The notes beneath the pieces were generated by a model. The model saw only the letters and a list, made by a program, of their open reading frames with translations, had not been told where the DNA came from and ran no database searches. Shown one piece after another: positions 49,855 through 58,610 of a stretch of DNA of 64,000 bases; the first letter of the stretch is position 1, and the number at the start of each line of letters is the position of its first letter. Both the position numbers and the translations under genes were made by a program. This stretch comes from ZLKRG44 sp964555705. Its GTDB lineage: Bacteria; Planctomycetota; Phycisphaerae; Phycisphaerales; SM1A02. The stretch spans positions 44,270-108,269 of the forward strand of contig CAZKTN010000005.1 in assembly GCA_964555705.1 (NCBI GenBank), written 5' to 3'.

Positions 49855-50565
49855 TCAGAATGCCTTCGAGAAGTGGCCGCGCACGTCGTCGAGGAACTTG
49901 GCGATCTGCCCTTGCTCGACCGGCGTCGAGGCCACCTCGACCTCACTCTGCCAGAAGTCGAGGAACCCAAGCGCGCGCGTGTCGTCGAGATCCGGGACCT
50001 CGCGCCCCTCCATACGCGACTCGCCGCGCTCGCTCTGGCGCTTGAAGTCGCCGATGCGGTCGGAGTCGCTGCGCTCGCGCTCCTTGCCGGTCGCGAGGCG
50101 CTCTCCCATCTTGCTCCACTTCACGACCCACTCCTCGATGTACTTGCCGCGCTCCGCAGGCGGAAGGTTGACGTAGTTGCGCGCGCCGTCGGCGAGGATG
50201 TCCTTCGCGAGCACGCGCGCGTTCTGCGTCAGCTGCTGGCGCACCGGACCCTTGACGCCAGCGAGAAACCCCGCCCATGCTGCGCTCTCCGCGCCGTCGG
50301 CACCGCGGAAGCGGTCGCTCAGCTCGAGCATGAACCTCATGCGCTCGTCGAGCGGCAGCTTGTTGAAGTCGGGCAGCGCGAGGTACCCGAGCACGTCATC
50401 CACAGGCGAATCGAAGATCGAAGGGGGCTTGCGCCACCGCACGGCGTTCCACCACCAAAGGCCGCCACCCACGATCGACACCGCCAGCAGCGCCGCGAGC
50501 GCCAGCGTCAGCTCCCGCTTGCGCCGGTCAATCCACCATCGGAGATCGTCGATGTCGATGCCCAT
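49855..50565 (-). CDS. Uncharacterised single-pass membrane protein
   Basis: 236 residues, no family recognised. Starts MGIDIDDLRWWIDRRKREL, then one transmembrane helix (~20-42, LALAALLAVSIVGGGLWWW). The rest is a charged, mostly helical domain with LPLDERMRFMLELSDRFRG and a C-terminal WQSEVEVASTPVEQGQIAKF. The layout suggests a cytoplasmic N-terminus and a periplasmic C-terminal domain. TATCCT at 50581-50586 ends 15 bases before the ATG, and no Shine-Dalgarno sequence is visible. Confidence 0.62.
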   Translation of the reverse strand: MGIDIDDLRWWIDRRKRELTLALAALLAVSIVGGGLWWWNAVRWRKPPSIFDSPVDDVLGYLALPDFNKLPLDERMRFMLELSDRFRGADGAESAAWAGFLAGVKGPVRQQLTQNARVLAKDILADGARNYVNLPPAERGKYIEEWVVKWSKMGERLATGKERERSDSDRIGDFKRQSERGESRMEGREVPDLDDTRALGFLDFWQSEVEVASTPVEQGQIAKFLDDVRGHFSKAF

Positions 50566-50634
50566 AGGGAGGTCCAATGCAGGATACGCCGGGAATGGGG
50601 CGGATCCACACTGACTCAACCGCCAGCCGCGCGC

Positions 50635-51276
50635 CTAGTCCTCGGCCTGCGTATCGCCCTCGCTGCGCAGGGGCATCGCGGAACCGTCGATGTAGACGCC
50701 GTTGCGGGGCACGCGGGTGCCCGGATGCCGGTCCTGGCTGTCGAGCAGCAGCGGGAAGAGCTTCTGCTCGTCGTTGAGTATGAAGTTGGTGACGAGCCTC
50801 GCCTCAAGGTCGGTGCGCACGCGCGCGCGCTCCTCCTCCGAGGTGGTCGGAGGCAGCGCGAGAAGCGTCTGCACCACCTGGAACTGGATCTCGGGCGTGT
50901 AGCGGAGCAGCCCCGGCAGGTAGTTGTAGCTCGTGCCCACGAGTCGGTTCGACGGATCCCCATCCGCCGGGCAGTACCAGACCCCACTCGAGGGATCCAT
51001 GTAGTCGGCAAGCAGCAGCGGAAGCCCGCCCTGAGGGCCGTCGTCGGTCGCGACCGGAAGGAACTCGCACATCGGCAGCACCTGCCCGCGCAGCGTGTTC
51101 CGGTACGCCTCAAGTGCGGTGAACTGCTGCCGCAGGTTGCTCAGGCAGCCGGCGTTCTTCGACTCCATCCGGAACGACCGAAGCGACGGCACCGCGATGC
51201 CGACGAGCACGCCGATGATGCCGACCACCACAAGCATCTCGACGATCGTGAACGCGCGTGTGCGGGTGCGGCGCAT
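50635..51276 (-). CDS. Type IV pilin-like (prepilin-type cleavage/methylation) protein
   Basis: 213 residues. The N-terminal prepilin helix is RTRAFTIVEMLVVVGIIGVL (~5-25) with the conserved Glu at position +5 after the Phe. The globular part has VWYCPADGDPSNR and TSYNYLPGLL, common in Planctomycetota pseudopilins. The C-terminus lacks the H-X9-DG element found in the 17.2-18.1 kb paralogue. The start lies seven bases after the ftsY stop, so it is the last gene of the ribH-nusB-ftsY unit. It shares VEMLVVVG with the other pilin. Confidence 0.83.
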   Translation of the reverse strand: MRRTRTRAFTIVEMLVVVGIIGVLVGIAVPSLRSFRMESKNAGCLSNLRQQFTALEAYRNTLRGQVLPMCEFLPVATDDGPQGGLPLLLADYMDPSSGVWYCPADGDPSNRLVGTSYNYLPGLLRYTPEIQFQVVQTLLALPPTTSEEERARVRTDLEARLVTNFILNDEQKLFPLLLDSQDRHPGTRVPRNGVYIDGSAMPLRSEGDTQAED

Positions 51277-51283
51277 GCCGCCG

Positions 51284-52234
51284 TCATCGTACGGCGGCCG
51301 TCTCGCCATCCACCGCAAAAACCGCGTCGACAAAGCGATCTGCATCAAATGGCTCGACATCCTCCGGGCGCTCCCCAATCCCCACCAGCTTCACGGGCAC
51401 GTCGATTGCGTCGCGGATGGCGATCACGACGCCGCCCTTGGCTGTGCCATCGAGCTTCGAGAGGAAGATGCCGGACACGTCCACCGCCGCCGCGAATGCC
51501 TTTGCCTGCGCGATCGCGTTCTGGCCGCTCGTCGCGTCGAGCACCAGCAGCGTCTCGTGCGGCGCATCGGGGATCCGCTTGCGGATCACGTCCCGGATCT
51601 TCACGAGCTGCCTCATGAGGCTCTCCTGCGTGTGAAGCCGGCCTGCGGTGTCCACGAGCAGCACATCCACCCCGCGAGCGAGCGCTGCAGCCGTGGCATC
51701 GAACGCCACCGCTGCGGGGTCCGCGCCAGGCGCGCCCTTCACGATCTCCACGCCGAGCCGCTGCGACCACGTCTCGAGCTGCGCCACTGCGCCGGCACGG
51801 AAGGTGTCAGCCGCCGCCAGAAGCACGGTGCGGCCCGTCTCGCGGATGCTGCGCGCGATCTTCGCGACGCTCGTCGTCTTTCCGACGCCGTTGACGCCTA
51901 CGACCAGCACGACCGTGGGCCGGTCCTTCGCGAAGCGGATGCCGCCAGCCTCTCCCTCAGGCCGTGCGAGCCTCTGCTTGATGCTCCGCTTGAGCCACTC
52001 CATCGCGTCCTCGCCGCGCGCGACGCGGCCGGACCGGAACTCCTCGCGCAGGCCGTCGGAGATCTCGCGCGCCGCCTTCACGCCGACGTCCGCTGCGATC
52101 AGCGTGCGCTCGACCTGGTCGAGCAGCGCAGGGTCGAGCGTTCGCCCCGACAGCAGCGACCGCAGCCCGCCGCCGATCGCGTCGCGCGTCCGCGCGAGGC
52201 CCCTCCGGATGGCGTCAAGCGCTGCCTTGAACAT
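51284..52234 (-). CDS. ftsY: Signal recognition particle receptor FtsY
   Basis: 316 residues, SRP-family GTPase that docks SRP-ribosome complexes at the membrane. The short N-domain helices start at MFKAALDAIRRGL. G motifs: GVNGVGKTTSVAKIA (G1), AADTFRAGAVAQLETW, VDTAGRLHTQESLM (G3), LDATSGQNA and SKLDGTAKGG (G4), and GIGERPEDVEPFDADRFVD at the end. It has almost no acidic A-domain, making it one of the shorter FtsY types. Its start overlaps the nusB 3' end by 20 bases. Confidence 0.95.
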   Translation of the reverse strand: MFKAALDAIRRGLARTRDAIGGGLRSLLSGRTLDPALLDQVERTLIAADVGVKAAREISDGLREEFRSGRVARGEDAMEWLKRSIKQRLARPEGEAGGIRFAKDRPTVVLVVGVNGVGKTTSVAKIARSIRETGRTVLLAAADTFRAGAVAQLETWSQRLGVEIVKGAPGADPAAVAFDATAAALARGVDVLLVDTAGRLHTQESLMRQLVKIRDVIRKRIPDAPHETLLVLDATSGQNAIAQAKAFAAAVDVSGIFLSKLDGTAKGGVVIAIRDAIDVPVKLVGIGERPEDVEPFDADRFVDAVFAVDGETAAVR

Positions 52235-52697
52235 CGCCGCCGCCCCGTGCCCGCTCCGCGACGCGGTCGAGCACTGCGTTGATGAATGATGCGCTCTTCT
52301 CGGTGCCGAACGCCTTCGCGAGCTCCACCGCCTCGTCGATCGCCACCGCATGCGGCACGCCGCCATGCGTCATCTCGTAGTGCGCAAGCCGGAGGATCGA
52401 CCTGTCGATGGTCGGCTGCCTGTGCGTTGGCCACTCCGCCGCGAACTCGGACACCGCACGGTCCGCATCGGCGCGGCACTCCCATGCGCGCGTCGCAAGC
52501 GCGAAGCCCGGCTCGATCGACTCGGGCGCAAGCTGGCACGAGTCCGGATCGGCGTCCGGCCCTGTCGCGCCGCTCGCCTGCAGCGAGAGCGCGGCGCGCA
52601 CAAGCTCAGGCTCCCCCGCGCGCCCGCAGTCAAACTGGTACAGCGCCTGCAGTGCCGCACGCCGGCGGTCATGCATCAGGCCTCTGGCCACGCTCAT
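52215..52697 (-). CDS. nusB: Transcription antitermination factor NusB
   Basis: 160 residues, all helical. NusB binds boxA RNA with NusE (S10) and acts in rRNA antitermination. Recognisable: RRRAALQALYQFDCG at the N-terminus, then IDRSILRLAHYEMTHGGVPHAV and IDEAVELAKAFGTEKSASFINAVLD, the conserved RNA/S10-binding helices. The ATG overlaps the ribH stop (ATGA) and its end overlaps ftsY. The ribH-nusB order is common in bacteria. A middle stretch (~40-60) is longer than in E. coli NusB. Confidence 0.93.
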   Translation of the reverse strand: MSVARGLMHDRRRAALQALYQFDCGRAGEPELVRAALSLQASGATGPDADPDSCQLAPESIEPGFALATRAWECRADADRAVSEFAAEWPTHRQPTIDRSILRLAHYEMTHGGVPHAVAIDEAVELAKAFGTEKSASFINAVLDRVAERARGGGDVQGSA

Positions 52698-53206
52698 GCC
52701 CGTGCCTTCGATGGTGCCACCGCATGCCGGCGCATCGCGAGCGCCGCATCAATCGCAGCATCCATCGCCTCGCCGCCCTTGTTGCCCTTGGCGCCGCCTG
52801 CCCGGGCGCGCGCCTGCTCGATCGTCACGCACGTGAGCACGCCGAAGGTGACAGGCACGCCGTGACGAAGCGCCACCTGCATCAGCCCGTGGGCGACCGC
52901 ATCGCTGATGTAGCGGTCATGGCTTGTCTCGCCCGTGAGCACGCAGCCGAGCGCCACCACCGCATCAATGTCCCCGCGGGCCGCCACTGCCTGGGCCACC
53001 ATCGGAAGCTCGAAGGCACCAGGCGCCGACTCGTCGACCGCCACTGAGCCTCCCCGCATCCTCAGTGCCGCCGCAGCGCCTTCACGGAGAGCGCCCGTGA
53101 CGTCCGCGTGGTACGAGCTCGCAACGATCGCGATGCGCAGGCCCGACGCGTCATGGGACGAACGGCTTGGCGCGTGTGTGGCAGGCGATGGGGCTTCGGG
53201 TCGCAT
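52694..53206 (-). CDS. ribH: 6,7-dimethyl-8-ribityllumazine synthase
   Basis: 170 residues. It condenses 5-amino-6-ribitylaminouracil with dihydroxybutanone phosphate in riboflavin synthesis. Motifs: IAIVASSYHADVTGALREGA, APGAFELPMVAQ, ALGCVLTGETSHDRYIS (phosphate and substrate site with the conserved His), PVTFGVLTCVTIEQA and GNKGGEAM. The N-terminal ~20 residues are a Ser/Pro-rich extension. No TANNNT element lies within 12 bases of the ATG. A TGTCC/GGACA inverted repeat (53213-53230 area) lies upstream, and no FMN riboswitch pattern was seen. Confidence 0.94.
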   Translation of the reverse strand: MRPEAPSPATHAPSRSSHDASGLRIAIVASSYHADVTGALREGAAAALRMRGGSVAVDESAPGAFELPMVAQAVAARGDIDAVVALGCVLTGETSHDRYISDAVAHGLMQVALRHGVPVTFGVLTCVTIEQARARAGGAKGNKGGEAMDAAIDAALAMRRHAVAPSKARA

Positions 53207-53248
53207 GTTCGGTCGTGTGTCCGCCGTTGGGGACAGGGGGTGGAATGG

Positions 53249-53254
53249 TAGCCT
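53249..53254 (+). promoter_or_regulatory. -10 element TAGCCT, 7 bases before UbiA-family start
   Basis: TAGCCT is preceded by TTGGGG at a 16-base spacing, a fair -35, and followed by seven bases and the ATG at 53262. Confidence 0.55.
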
Positions 53255-53261
53255 CGATCGC

Positions 53262-54239
53262 ATGAGCGGCGCCGCGGGACGGATCGTGACCGCCCTCGAA
53301 CTCACCCGCCTGTCGATGGCATTTGGCGCGATCGCCGACCTGTGGCTGATCGTGCTGCTTGCGCGTGCGGACCCGCGGTACGCGTTCATGCCTGCGTACT
53401 CGCTGCCGCTGCCGCTGTCGCTCGCGTGCGCTGCGATCGCGGCGATCGGCCTCTTCGCCTTCGGCGCATCGCTCAATGACCTCCTCGATGCGCGCCATGA
53501 CCGTGCATTTGCGCCGCAGCGACCGCTGCCTGCGGGCCGCATCCGCGGCGGGCAGGCGCTTGTGGTCGCGCTCGCCTCGCTGCTCGCAAGCCTCGCGGCA
53601 TCGGTGATCTTCGGCACCGGAGGGCTCATCCTCGCCGTGATCGTCGCCGGGCTCCTGCTCCTCTACAACGCTGCCGCCAAGCATGTGCCTGCGGCTGGAC
53701 TCGTCACGATCGGGATCGCGTCCGCTGCGACCATGATGATCCCCAACGACCAGTTCACGTTCACGCTGCCGGCATGGCTCACGATGACCCACGCCACCGC
53801 CGTCGCCACGCTGGTGTACGTGCTCGACGGCAAGCGTCCGCAGATCACTGCACGTGCGGGCGTGCTCGCCGGCATCGGATGGCTCTTCTGGAGCATCCTG
53901 CTGATCGGTGCGGGGGTGGCGCGCAGCCCGGACACCGGGTACTGGCCCGCAGGATCGATGTGGTGGTCTGCTGTGCTGCCCGTGCTGGCCGCGGCGCTCT
54001 TCGGCATCGTGGTTGTGCGCAAGATCAGGCGCGCGAAGAGCCCCACGATCGCGGCCGAGAAGGTCGCCCGGTACGGGGCGCTCTGGCAGGCGCTGTACGC
54101 GGCCGTATGGCTTCTGGCGTGCGGTCTCCACACCGCGGGCCTCGCGCTCGGGGCGTTCGCCGGGCTCGGATTCCTGGCGATGACTGTCCTCAAGGAGATC
54201 CTCGGATCCTCCGGCCGGCCCCTCGAGTGGCGCGGGTAG
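53262..54239 (+). CDS. UbiA-family prenyltransferase
   Basis: 325-residue membrane protein with about eight to nine helices. The first Asp-rich motif of UbiA prenyltransferases is clear: NDLLDARHDRAF followed by RPLPAGRI (~72-95). The second motif is less typical: YVLDGKRPQIT (~180-190) replaces the usual DxxxD pair. UbiA enzymes attach prenyl chains to aromatic or lipid acceptors. The poor second motif means that the activity, if any, may differ from quinone synthesis. No quinone genes are adjacent; it stands alone upstream of lptD. Confidence 0.8.
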   Translation: MSGAAGRIVTALELTRLSMAFGAIADLWLIVLLARADPRYAFMPAYSLPLPLSLACAAIAAIGLFAFGASLNDLLDARHDRAFAPQRPLPAGRIRGGQALVVALASLLASLAASVIFGTGGLILAVIVAGLLLLYNAAAKHVPAAGLVTIGIASAATMMIPNDQFTFTLPAWLTMTHATAVATLVYVLDGKRPQITARAGVLAGIGWLFWSILLIGAGVARSPDTGYWPAGSMWWSAVLPVLAAALFGIVVVRKIRRAKSPTIAAEKVARYGALWQALYAAVWLLACGLHTAGLALGAFAGLGFLAMTVLKEILGSSGRPLEWRG

Positions 54240-54313
54240 CGAGCTGAGCGCGCCGCACGCCGCACGTGCGACTGGCGCAGGTCTCGATCCGGGCGCGTCG
54301 AGCGCCCCACTCG

Positions 54314-54319
54314 TAGGAT
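54314..54319 (+). promoter_or_regulatory. -10 element TAGGAT, 9 bases before lptD-like start
   Basis: TAGGAT is followed by GCGCGCGCC and the ATG. The palindrome CGCACGTGCG (54261-54270) lies about 45 bases further upstream and could be an operator. Confidence 0.5.
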
Positions 54320-54328
54320 GCGCGCGCC

Positions 54329-57300
54329 ATGGGGCGCATCGCGACCGCATCACGTCTGGCCTCGGCTGCGCTCGCGCTCCTGTGCGCCGGTTCGGCATCC
54401 GGTCAGGCACCCCAACCGCCCGCCCTTCCAGGCATCGGCGGCGAGCTGCGCGACGTGCCCATCACCGGTGACGGACTCGGCGGGTTCGTGATCCCGGTGC
54501 GCCCGGTCGAGAGCGACATCAGGCTCGTCGGCACCACATGCTGGCGATGGACGTCCGACGACACTCTCCGCCTTCAGCTCGAGGGCGACGTGAAGGTCGA
54601 GTTCGCGGGATACGCGTTCGCATCGCGCAGCGCCGTGGTGTGGATCAACCGCATCCCCTCGGCGCAGGGGCTCATCAACCAGATCGCCGTGTACTTCCCG
54701 GAGGTGCACGAGCCGACCCGGCGCGCGGGCCTCGGCGCAAGCGGATCGGACCTCTTCGTCACGGGCTCGACGCGCGGCGAGGTCGTGCTCTCGTGCGTGC
54801 TCCCCAACGAGAGCGCGCCGCCGCCGAACCCTGCGCTGAGCCGCGGCGCCGCGCGCCTGCGCGACTACCTGGTGAAGCTTGCCAAGGGGGCGCGCCTGCG
54901 CACGCAGCCGCTGGTGGACAGGCCGGTCGTTGCGCCGGAGCCGCCACTTGAGGTCGGCGCGCCGGTCACGCCCCCGGCGCCACCGCCGCCACCCCAAGGC
55001 ACGGTCCGAAGGTGGAGCGACACCCAGGCAATCTTCAATCCCGAGGGCACCATCGCCTTCGCGGGCGGCGACGTCTCCGTCGACACCAAGGAAGACATCA
55101 TCACGATCACGGGATCGGTGATCGTGGAGTACGAGAGCCGCAACGCCACCGCCGCGGGTGGCGAGCTGCAGCTCTCGGCCGAGCGTGCCGTCATCTTCAT
55201 GCGCGAGGGCGCGCTTGCGGCGATGGGCGGCACCGCGAGCCAGCTCTCCGCCGAGGACGTGCTCGGGATCTACCTCGAGGGCGATGTCGTCGCCACGGAC
55301 TTCGAGTACACGCTGCGCGGGCGACGCATCTACTACGACCTCCGCGAGAACCGCGCCGTGGTGGTGGATGCCGTCCTGCGCACGTACACGCGCGACGGCG
55401 TGGCGCTCTACGCGCGCGCCGCAGAGCTGCGGCAGGTGGCCAAGGACGACTTCGTCGCCGAGAACGCCCGCGTCTCGATGAGCGAGTTCTTCACGCCGCA
55501 CCTCTCGATCGGCGCCGAGCGCGTCACGATCACGCAGTCCCCGGGCGACGCGAAGGGCTCCACGGTCGAGGCCACCCACATCACGGCGCGTGCCGGCGAC
55601 CTGCCGTTCCTCTGGTGGCCCTACCTCAAGGGATCCCCGCAGGACATCCCGCTGCGCGGCGTGGCCATGGGCTTCAACGACTTCCGCGGCTTCGAGCTCG
55701 AGTCGCGCTGGGACCTCTTCTCGCTCCTTGGATGGGAGCGGCCCGGCAGCACCGACGTCGAGATCGTTCAGGAGGCCTACAGCAAGAATGGCGTCGGCGG
55801 CGGCGCGCGCATCCGCGGCACTGCGCTCGGCGGCAACGGCGAGCTTTCGGCGATCGGGCTCTACGACTTCGGCAACGAGGAGCAGACGGTCGCCGGCGGC
55901 ACGGTCACGGACCAGCCCGAGTGGCGCGGTGCGCTTGTCGGCGACTGGATGGGCTACCTGACGTCGGACATGACGATCCAGACGCAGCTCTCGGTGATCT
56001 CCGACCAGAACTACATCAGCACCTTCCGCTGGGAGGACTACCTCAACCGCCGCGAGTACGAGACCAGCGCATTCCTGCGCTCGCAGTCGGGCAACTCGTC
56101 GTTCTCGCTGCTGGGCAAGTTCAACCCGCAGAACTTCATCAGCAACGGCTACATGATGGCCTCGCGTCCCTACTACGTGGACAAGCTGCCCGAGATCGCC
56201 TACCGCCGCCTCGGCGACTCGCTCTTCGGCGACTCGCTGAGCTGGACGCAGGAGTGGAGCGGCAGCGTCATGAACCTGCAGGTGACGAGCGGATCGCCGA
56301 ACTCGCTCGGCATCCAGCCGCGCGCGTTCTCTCAGAGCGCAGCCTTCGGCGGCAACCAGAACATCAAGAGCGCCTACACCGCAGCGGGCTACGACGACAG
56401 CTACCGCGGCCGCGTCTGGACGCGACAGGAGCTCGCGTACCCCTTCATGTGGGAGCGCCTGAAGATCACGCCCTTCGGCCACATCAGCGGCGCCGCGTAC
56501 ATGGGCGACAGCTTCGCGCTCTACTCCACCGAGGCGGAGAAGTGGCGCGTGCTCGCCGGCGGCGGCGCACGCCTCTCCACCGAGTTCACGTCCAACTACG
56601 ACTCGGTGCGCAGCGACATCTTCGACATCAACCGCCTGCGCCACGTCATCCAGCCGCGCGCGATCCTGTGGGGCGGGTACGACTCCAACAGCGTGCTCGA
56701 CACGCCCATCTACGACCAGGACATCGAAGGCCAGAGCGGCGCGGTCGCGGCGATGGTCGCGGTCACGCAGAAGCTGCAGACGATGCGCGGCGGCCCCGGC
56801 AACTGGCGCAGCGTCGACTGGGTCGTGCTCGACGTGGGCGCATCCTTCGACAACCAGGGCAACACGCTGCAGCGTTCGTTCACTGCGGCGGACCCGTTCG
56901 GCCTCCGCTACGCGCAGGCGCCCAACCCCAACTTCTACGAGTGGCGCCCCGAGCTCTCGCAGTGGGGCGACCACCTCTTCGTGAACCTGAAGTGGCAGAT
57001 CTCCGATGCGGTCGCGGCCTACGGCAGCGGCACCTACCTCTTCGAGGACGGGCGCGGCAACAGCATCAACAGCTTCGGGCTCGACAACCTCGGCCGCGGA
57101 ACGCTCGGCATGTCGGTGCGGCAGTCTCCCGACGTGACCGTCTACGCCGAGTACCGCTACGTCAACACCTTCGATCCCTCAGGCCGCTATCCCGCCGACG
57201 AGCTCCTGCAGTTCGGCGCCAACTACCAGATCTCGAAGGCGTACACGCTGGCGGTCACGCCGCAGTACGACCTCGTCGCCCACAACATGCGCGCGATCTC

Positions 57301-57484
57301 GGGCACCCTCACGCGCAACTTCCCTGACTTCCTGCTCTCGGTGGGCGCGTCCTACAACCAGATCGTCGACCAGGCGACCTTCTTCGTCAACATCAGCGTC
57401 GGCGGGCGCAGCTTCGGCACGTCCTTCAACCCCGACCAGCCTGACGGAACGCCCGGCCTCACCGGCCTGCCAAACGTCTTCTGA
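54329..57484 (+). CDS. lptD: LPS assembly protein LptD (OstA) homologue
   Basis: 1051-residue outer-membrane protein. Signal peptide (LASAALALLCAGSASG). A non-typical N-terminal segment (~35-190) is followed by a Pro-rich linker (APPPPPQ), then an OstA/LptA-like jellyroll domain (~225-400, with FAGGDVSVDTKEDIITITGS). The C-terminal ~630 residues form the LptD beta-barrel, including LRHVIQPRAILWGGY, a family hallmark, and DLPFLWWPYLKGSPQD at the barrel entrance. Cys pairs for the E. coli-type disulfides are lacking. It inserts LPS or a similar glycolipid in the outer leaflet. LptE is not seen nearby. Confidence 0.88.
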   Translation: MGRIATASRLASAALALLCAGSASGQAPQPPALPGIGGELRDVPITGDGLGGFVIPVRPVESDIRLVGTTCWRWTSDDTLRLQLEGDVKVEFAGYAFASRSAVVWINRIPSAQGLINQIAVYFPEVHEPTRRAGLGASGSDLFVTGSTRGEVVLSCVLPNESAPPPNPALSRGAARLRDYLVKLAKGARLRTQPLVDRPVVAPEPPLEVGAPVTPPAPPPPPQGTVRRWSDTQAIFNPEGTIAFAGGDVSVDTKEDIITITGSVIVEYESRNATAAGGELQLSAERAVIFMREGALAAMGGTASQLSAEDVLGIYLEGDVVATDFEYTLRGRRIYYDLRENRAVVVDAVLRTYTRDGVALYARAAELRQVAKDDFVAENARVSMSEFFTPHLSIGAERVTITQSPGDAKGSTVEATHITARAGDLPFLWWPYLKGSPQDIPLRGVAMGFNDFRGFELESRWDLFSLLGWERPGSTDVEIVQEAYSKNGVGGGARIRGTALGGNGELSAIGLYDFGNEEQTVAGGTVTDQPEWRGALVGDWMGYLTSDMTIQTQLSVISDQNYISTFRWEDYLNRREYETSAFLRSQSGNSSFSLLGKFNPQNFISNGYMMASRPYYVDKLPEIAYRRLGDSLFGDSLSWTQEWSGSVMNLQVTSGSPNSLGIQPRAFSQSAAFGGNQNIKSAYTAAGYDDSYRGRVWTRQELAYPFMWERLKITPFGHISGAAYMGDSFALYSTEAEKWRVLAGGGARLSTEFTSNYDSVRSDIFDINRLRHVIQPRAILWGGYDSNSVLDTPIYDQDIEGQSGAVAAMVAVTQKLQTMRGGPGNWRSVDWVVLDVGASFDNQGNTLQRSFTAADPFGLRYAQAPNPNFYEWRPELSQWGDHLFVNLKWQISDAVAAYGSGTYLFEDGRGNSINSFGLDNLGRGTLGMSVRQSPDVTVYAEYRYVNTFDPSGRYPADELLQFGANYQISKAYTLAVTPQYDLVAHNMRAISGTLTRNFPDFLLSVGASYNQIVDQATFFVNISVGGRSFGTSFNPDQPDGTPGLTGLPNVF

Positions 57485-57505
57485 GTCTGCGCGCGCCTCG
57501 CGGCG

Positions 57506-57536
57506 CCGCACGCCCTGCGCATCACGTGACGTGCGG
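57506..57536. terminator. Inverted repeat between convergent lptD and ruvB
   Basis: CCGCACG (57506-57512) and CGTGCGG (57530-57536) pair perfectly around 17 bases. This lies in the 60-base spacer between two convergent stops. There is no T-tract. Confidence 0.35.
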
Positions 57537-57544
57537 CATGCCGC

Positions 57545-58591
57545 TCATGCGCGGAAGAGCTGCTCGCCCGCATCCGCATCGGACTCGCGCCACATGAGGC
57601 CCATGTGCGCAGCGCCCGCGCGAGTGATGCGCCGGCCCTGGCGCGTGCGAGCCAGGAACCCTGCCTGCAGCAGGTAGGGCTCCACCACATCCTCGAGCGT
57701 GCCAGCATCCTCGCCGAGCGTCGCGGCGAGCGCCTCGACGCCGACCGGCCCGCCTTCGTAGGTGGTGCCGAGCGCGCGCAGGTACGAGCGATCGAGGTCA
57801 TCGAGGCCGAGCGCATCGACGCCCTCGAGCTCGAGCGCGCCCTCCACCGCAGCGCGGTCGAGCACGCCCTTGGCGCGCACCACCGCGAAGTCGTGCGCGC
57901 GCCGCAGGAGGCGAAGCGCCACGCGCGGCGTGCCCCGGCTGCGCTCGGCGATCATGCGAAGCGACTCCTCTGATGGAGCGGCGCACCCGAGCAGCCCCGC
58001 CGCACGCTCGAGGATGCGCAGCAGGTCACCCACGGGATAGAAGCCAAGGTGGTGCACGATGCCGAATCGCGTGCGCAGCGCCTGCGTGAGCAGGCCCGGA
58101 CGTGTCGTGGCGCCGATCAGCGTGAACGGCTTGAGCTGGATCGTCACCACCTTCGCGTGCATGCCGCTATCGACGGTGAAGTCGATGCGGCAGTCCTCCA
58201 TCGCGGGATAGATGTACTCCTCCACCGATGCGGGAAGCCGGTGGATCTCGTCGATGAAGAGCACGTCGCGCTCCTGCATGCGCGTGAGCGTGCCGACAAG
58301 GTCCCCCGCCTTGGTGAGCGCGGGCCCGCTGGTGACATACGCGCGTGTGCCGAGCTCGTTGGCCACCACATGCGCGAGCGTCGTCTTGCCCAGGCCCGGA
58401 GGCCCGTGCAGGAGCAGGTGCTCCGCTGGCGCGCCGCGGAGGCGAGATGCCTCGAGCGCGATGCCGAGCCGCTCCTTCAGCGCCGATTGCCCCACATAGT
58501 CGGCGAGCCTCTGCGGGCGCAGTGTCGAGACGACAGGCTCCTCCTCCTCGGAGGGCCGGGCCGTCGCGGTGACAATGCGCTCCTTCGCCAT
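57545..58591 (-). CDS. ruvB: Holliday junction branch migration helicase RuvB
   Basis: 348-residue AAA+ motor of the RuvABC complex. Marks: LRPQRLADYVGQ, LLLHGPPGLGKTTLAHVVA (Walker A), DVLFIDEIHRL (Walker B), ATTRPGLLTQALRTRFGI (sensor 1 region), SRGTPRVALRLLRRAHDFA (sensor 2 with Arg) and the winged-helix end LLQAGFLARTRQGRRIT. It starts 19 bases after the lemA stop and is probably in the same transcript; ruvA and ruvC are not adjacent. A -10-like TAGACC overlaps the lemA stop but does not match TANNNT. Confidence 0.95.
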   Translation of the reverse strand: MAKERIVTATARPSEEEEPVVSTLRPQRLADYVGQSALKERLGIALEASRLRGAPAEHLLLHGPPGLGKTTLAHVVANELGTRAYVTSGPALTKAGDLVGTLTRMQERDVLFIDEIHRLPASVEEYIYPAMEDCRIDFTVDSGMHAKVVTIQLKPFTLIGATTRPGLLTQALRTRFGIVHHLGFYPVGDLLRILERAAGLLGCAAPSEESLRMIAERSRGTPRVALRLLRRAHDFAVVRAKGVLDRAAVEGALELEGVDALGLDDLDRSYLRALGTTYEGGPVGVEALAATLGEDAGTLEDVVEPYLLQAGFLARTRQGRRITRAGAAHMGLMWRESDADAGEQLFRA

Positions 58592-58610
58592 GCGTGCCGC
58601 GCAGGCCGGT

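Noticed and set aside
53207..53261. FMN riboswitch upstream of ribH
   Set aside because: The spacer is only 55 bases and lacks the conserved RFN element; only a small TGTCC/GGACA inverted repeat is present.
54350..56974. 874-codon minus-strand frame opposite lptD
   Set aside because: No recognisable features; the plus strand is a clear LptD.
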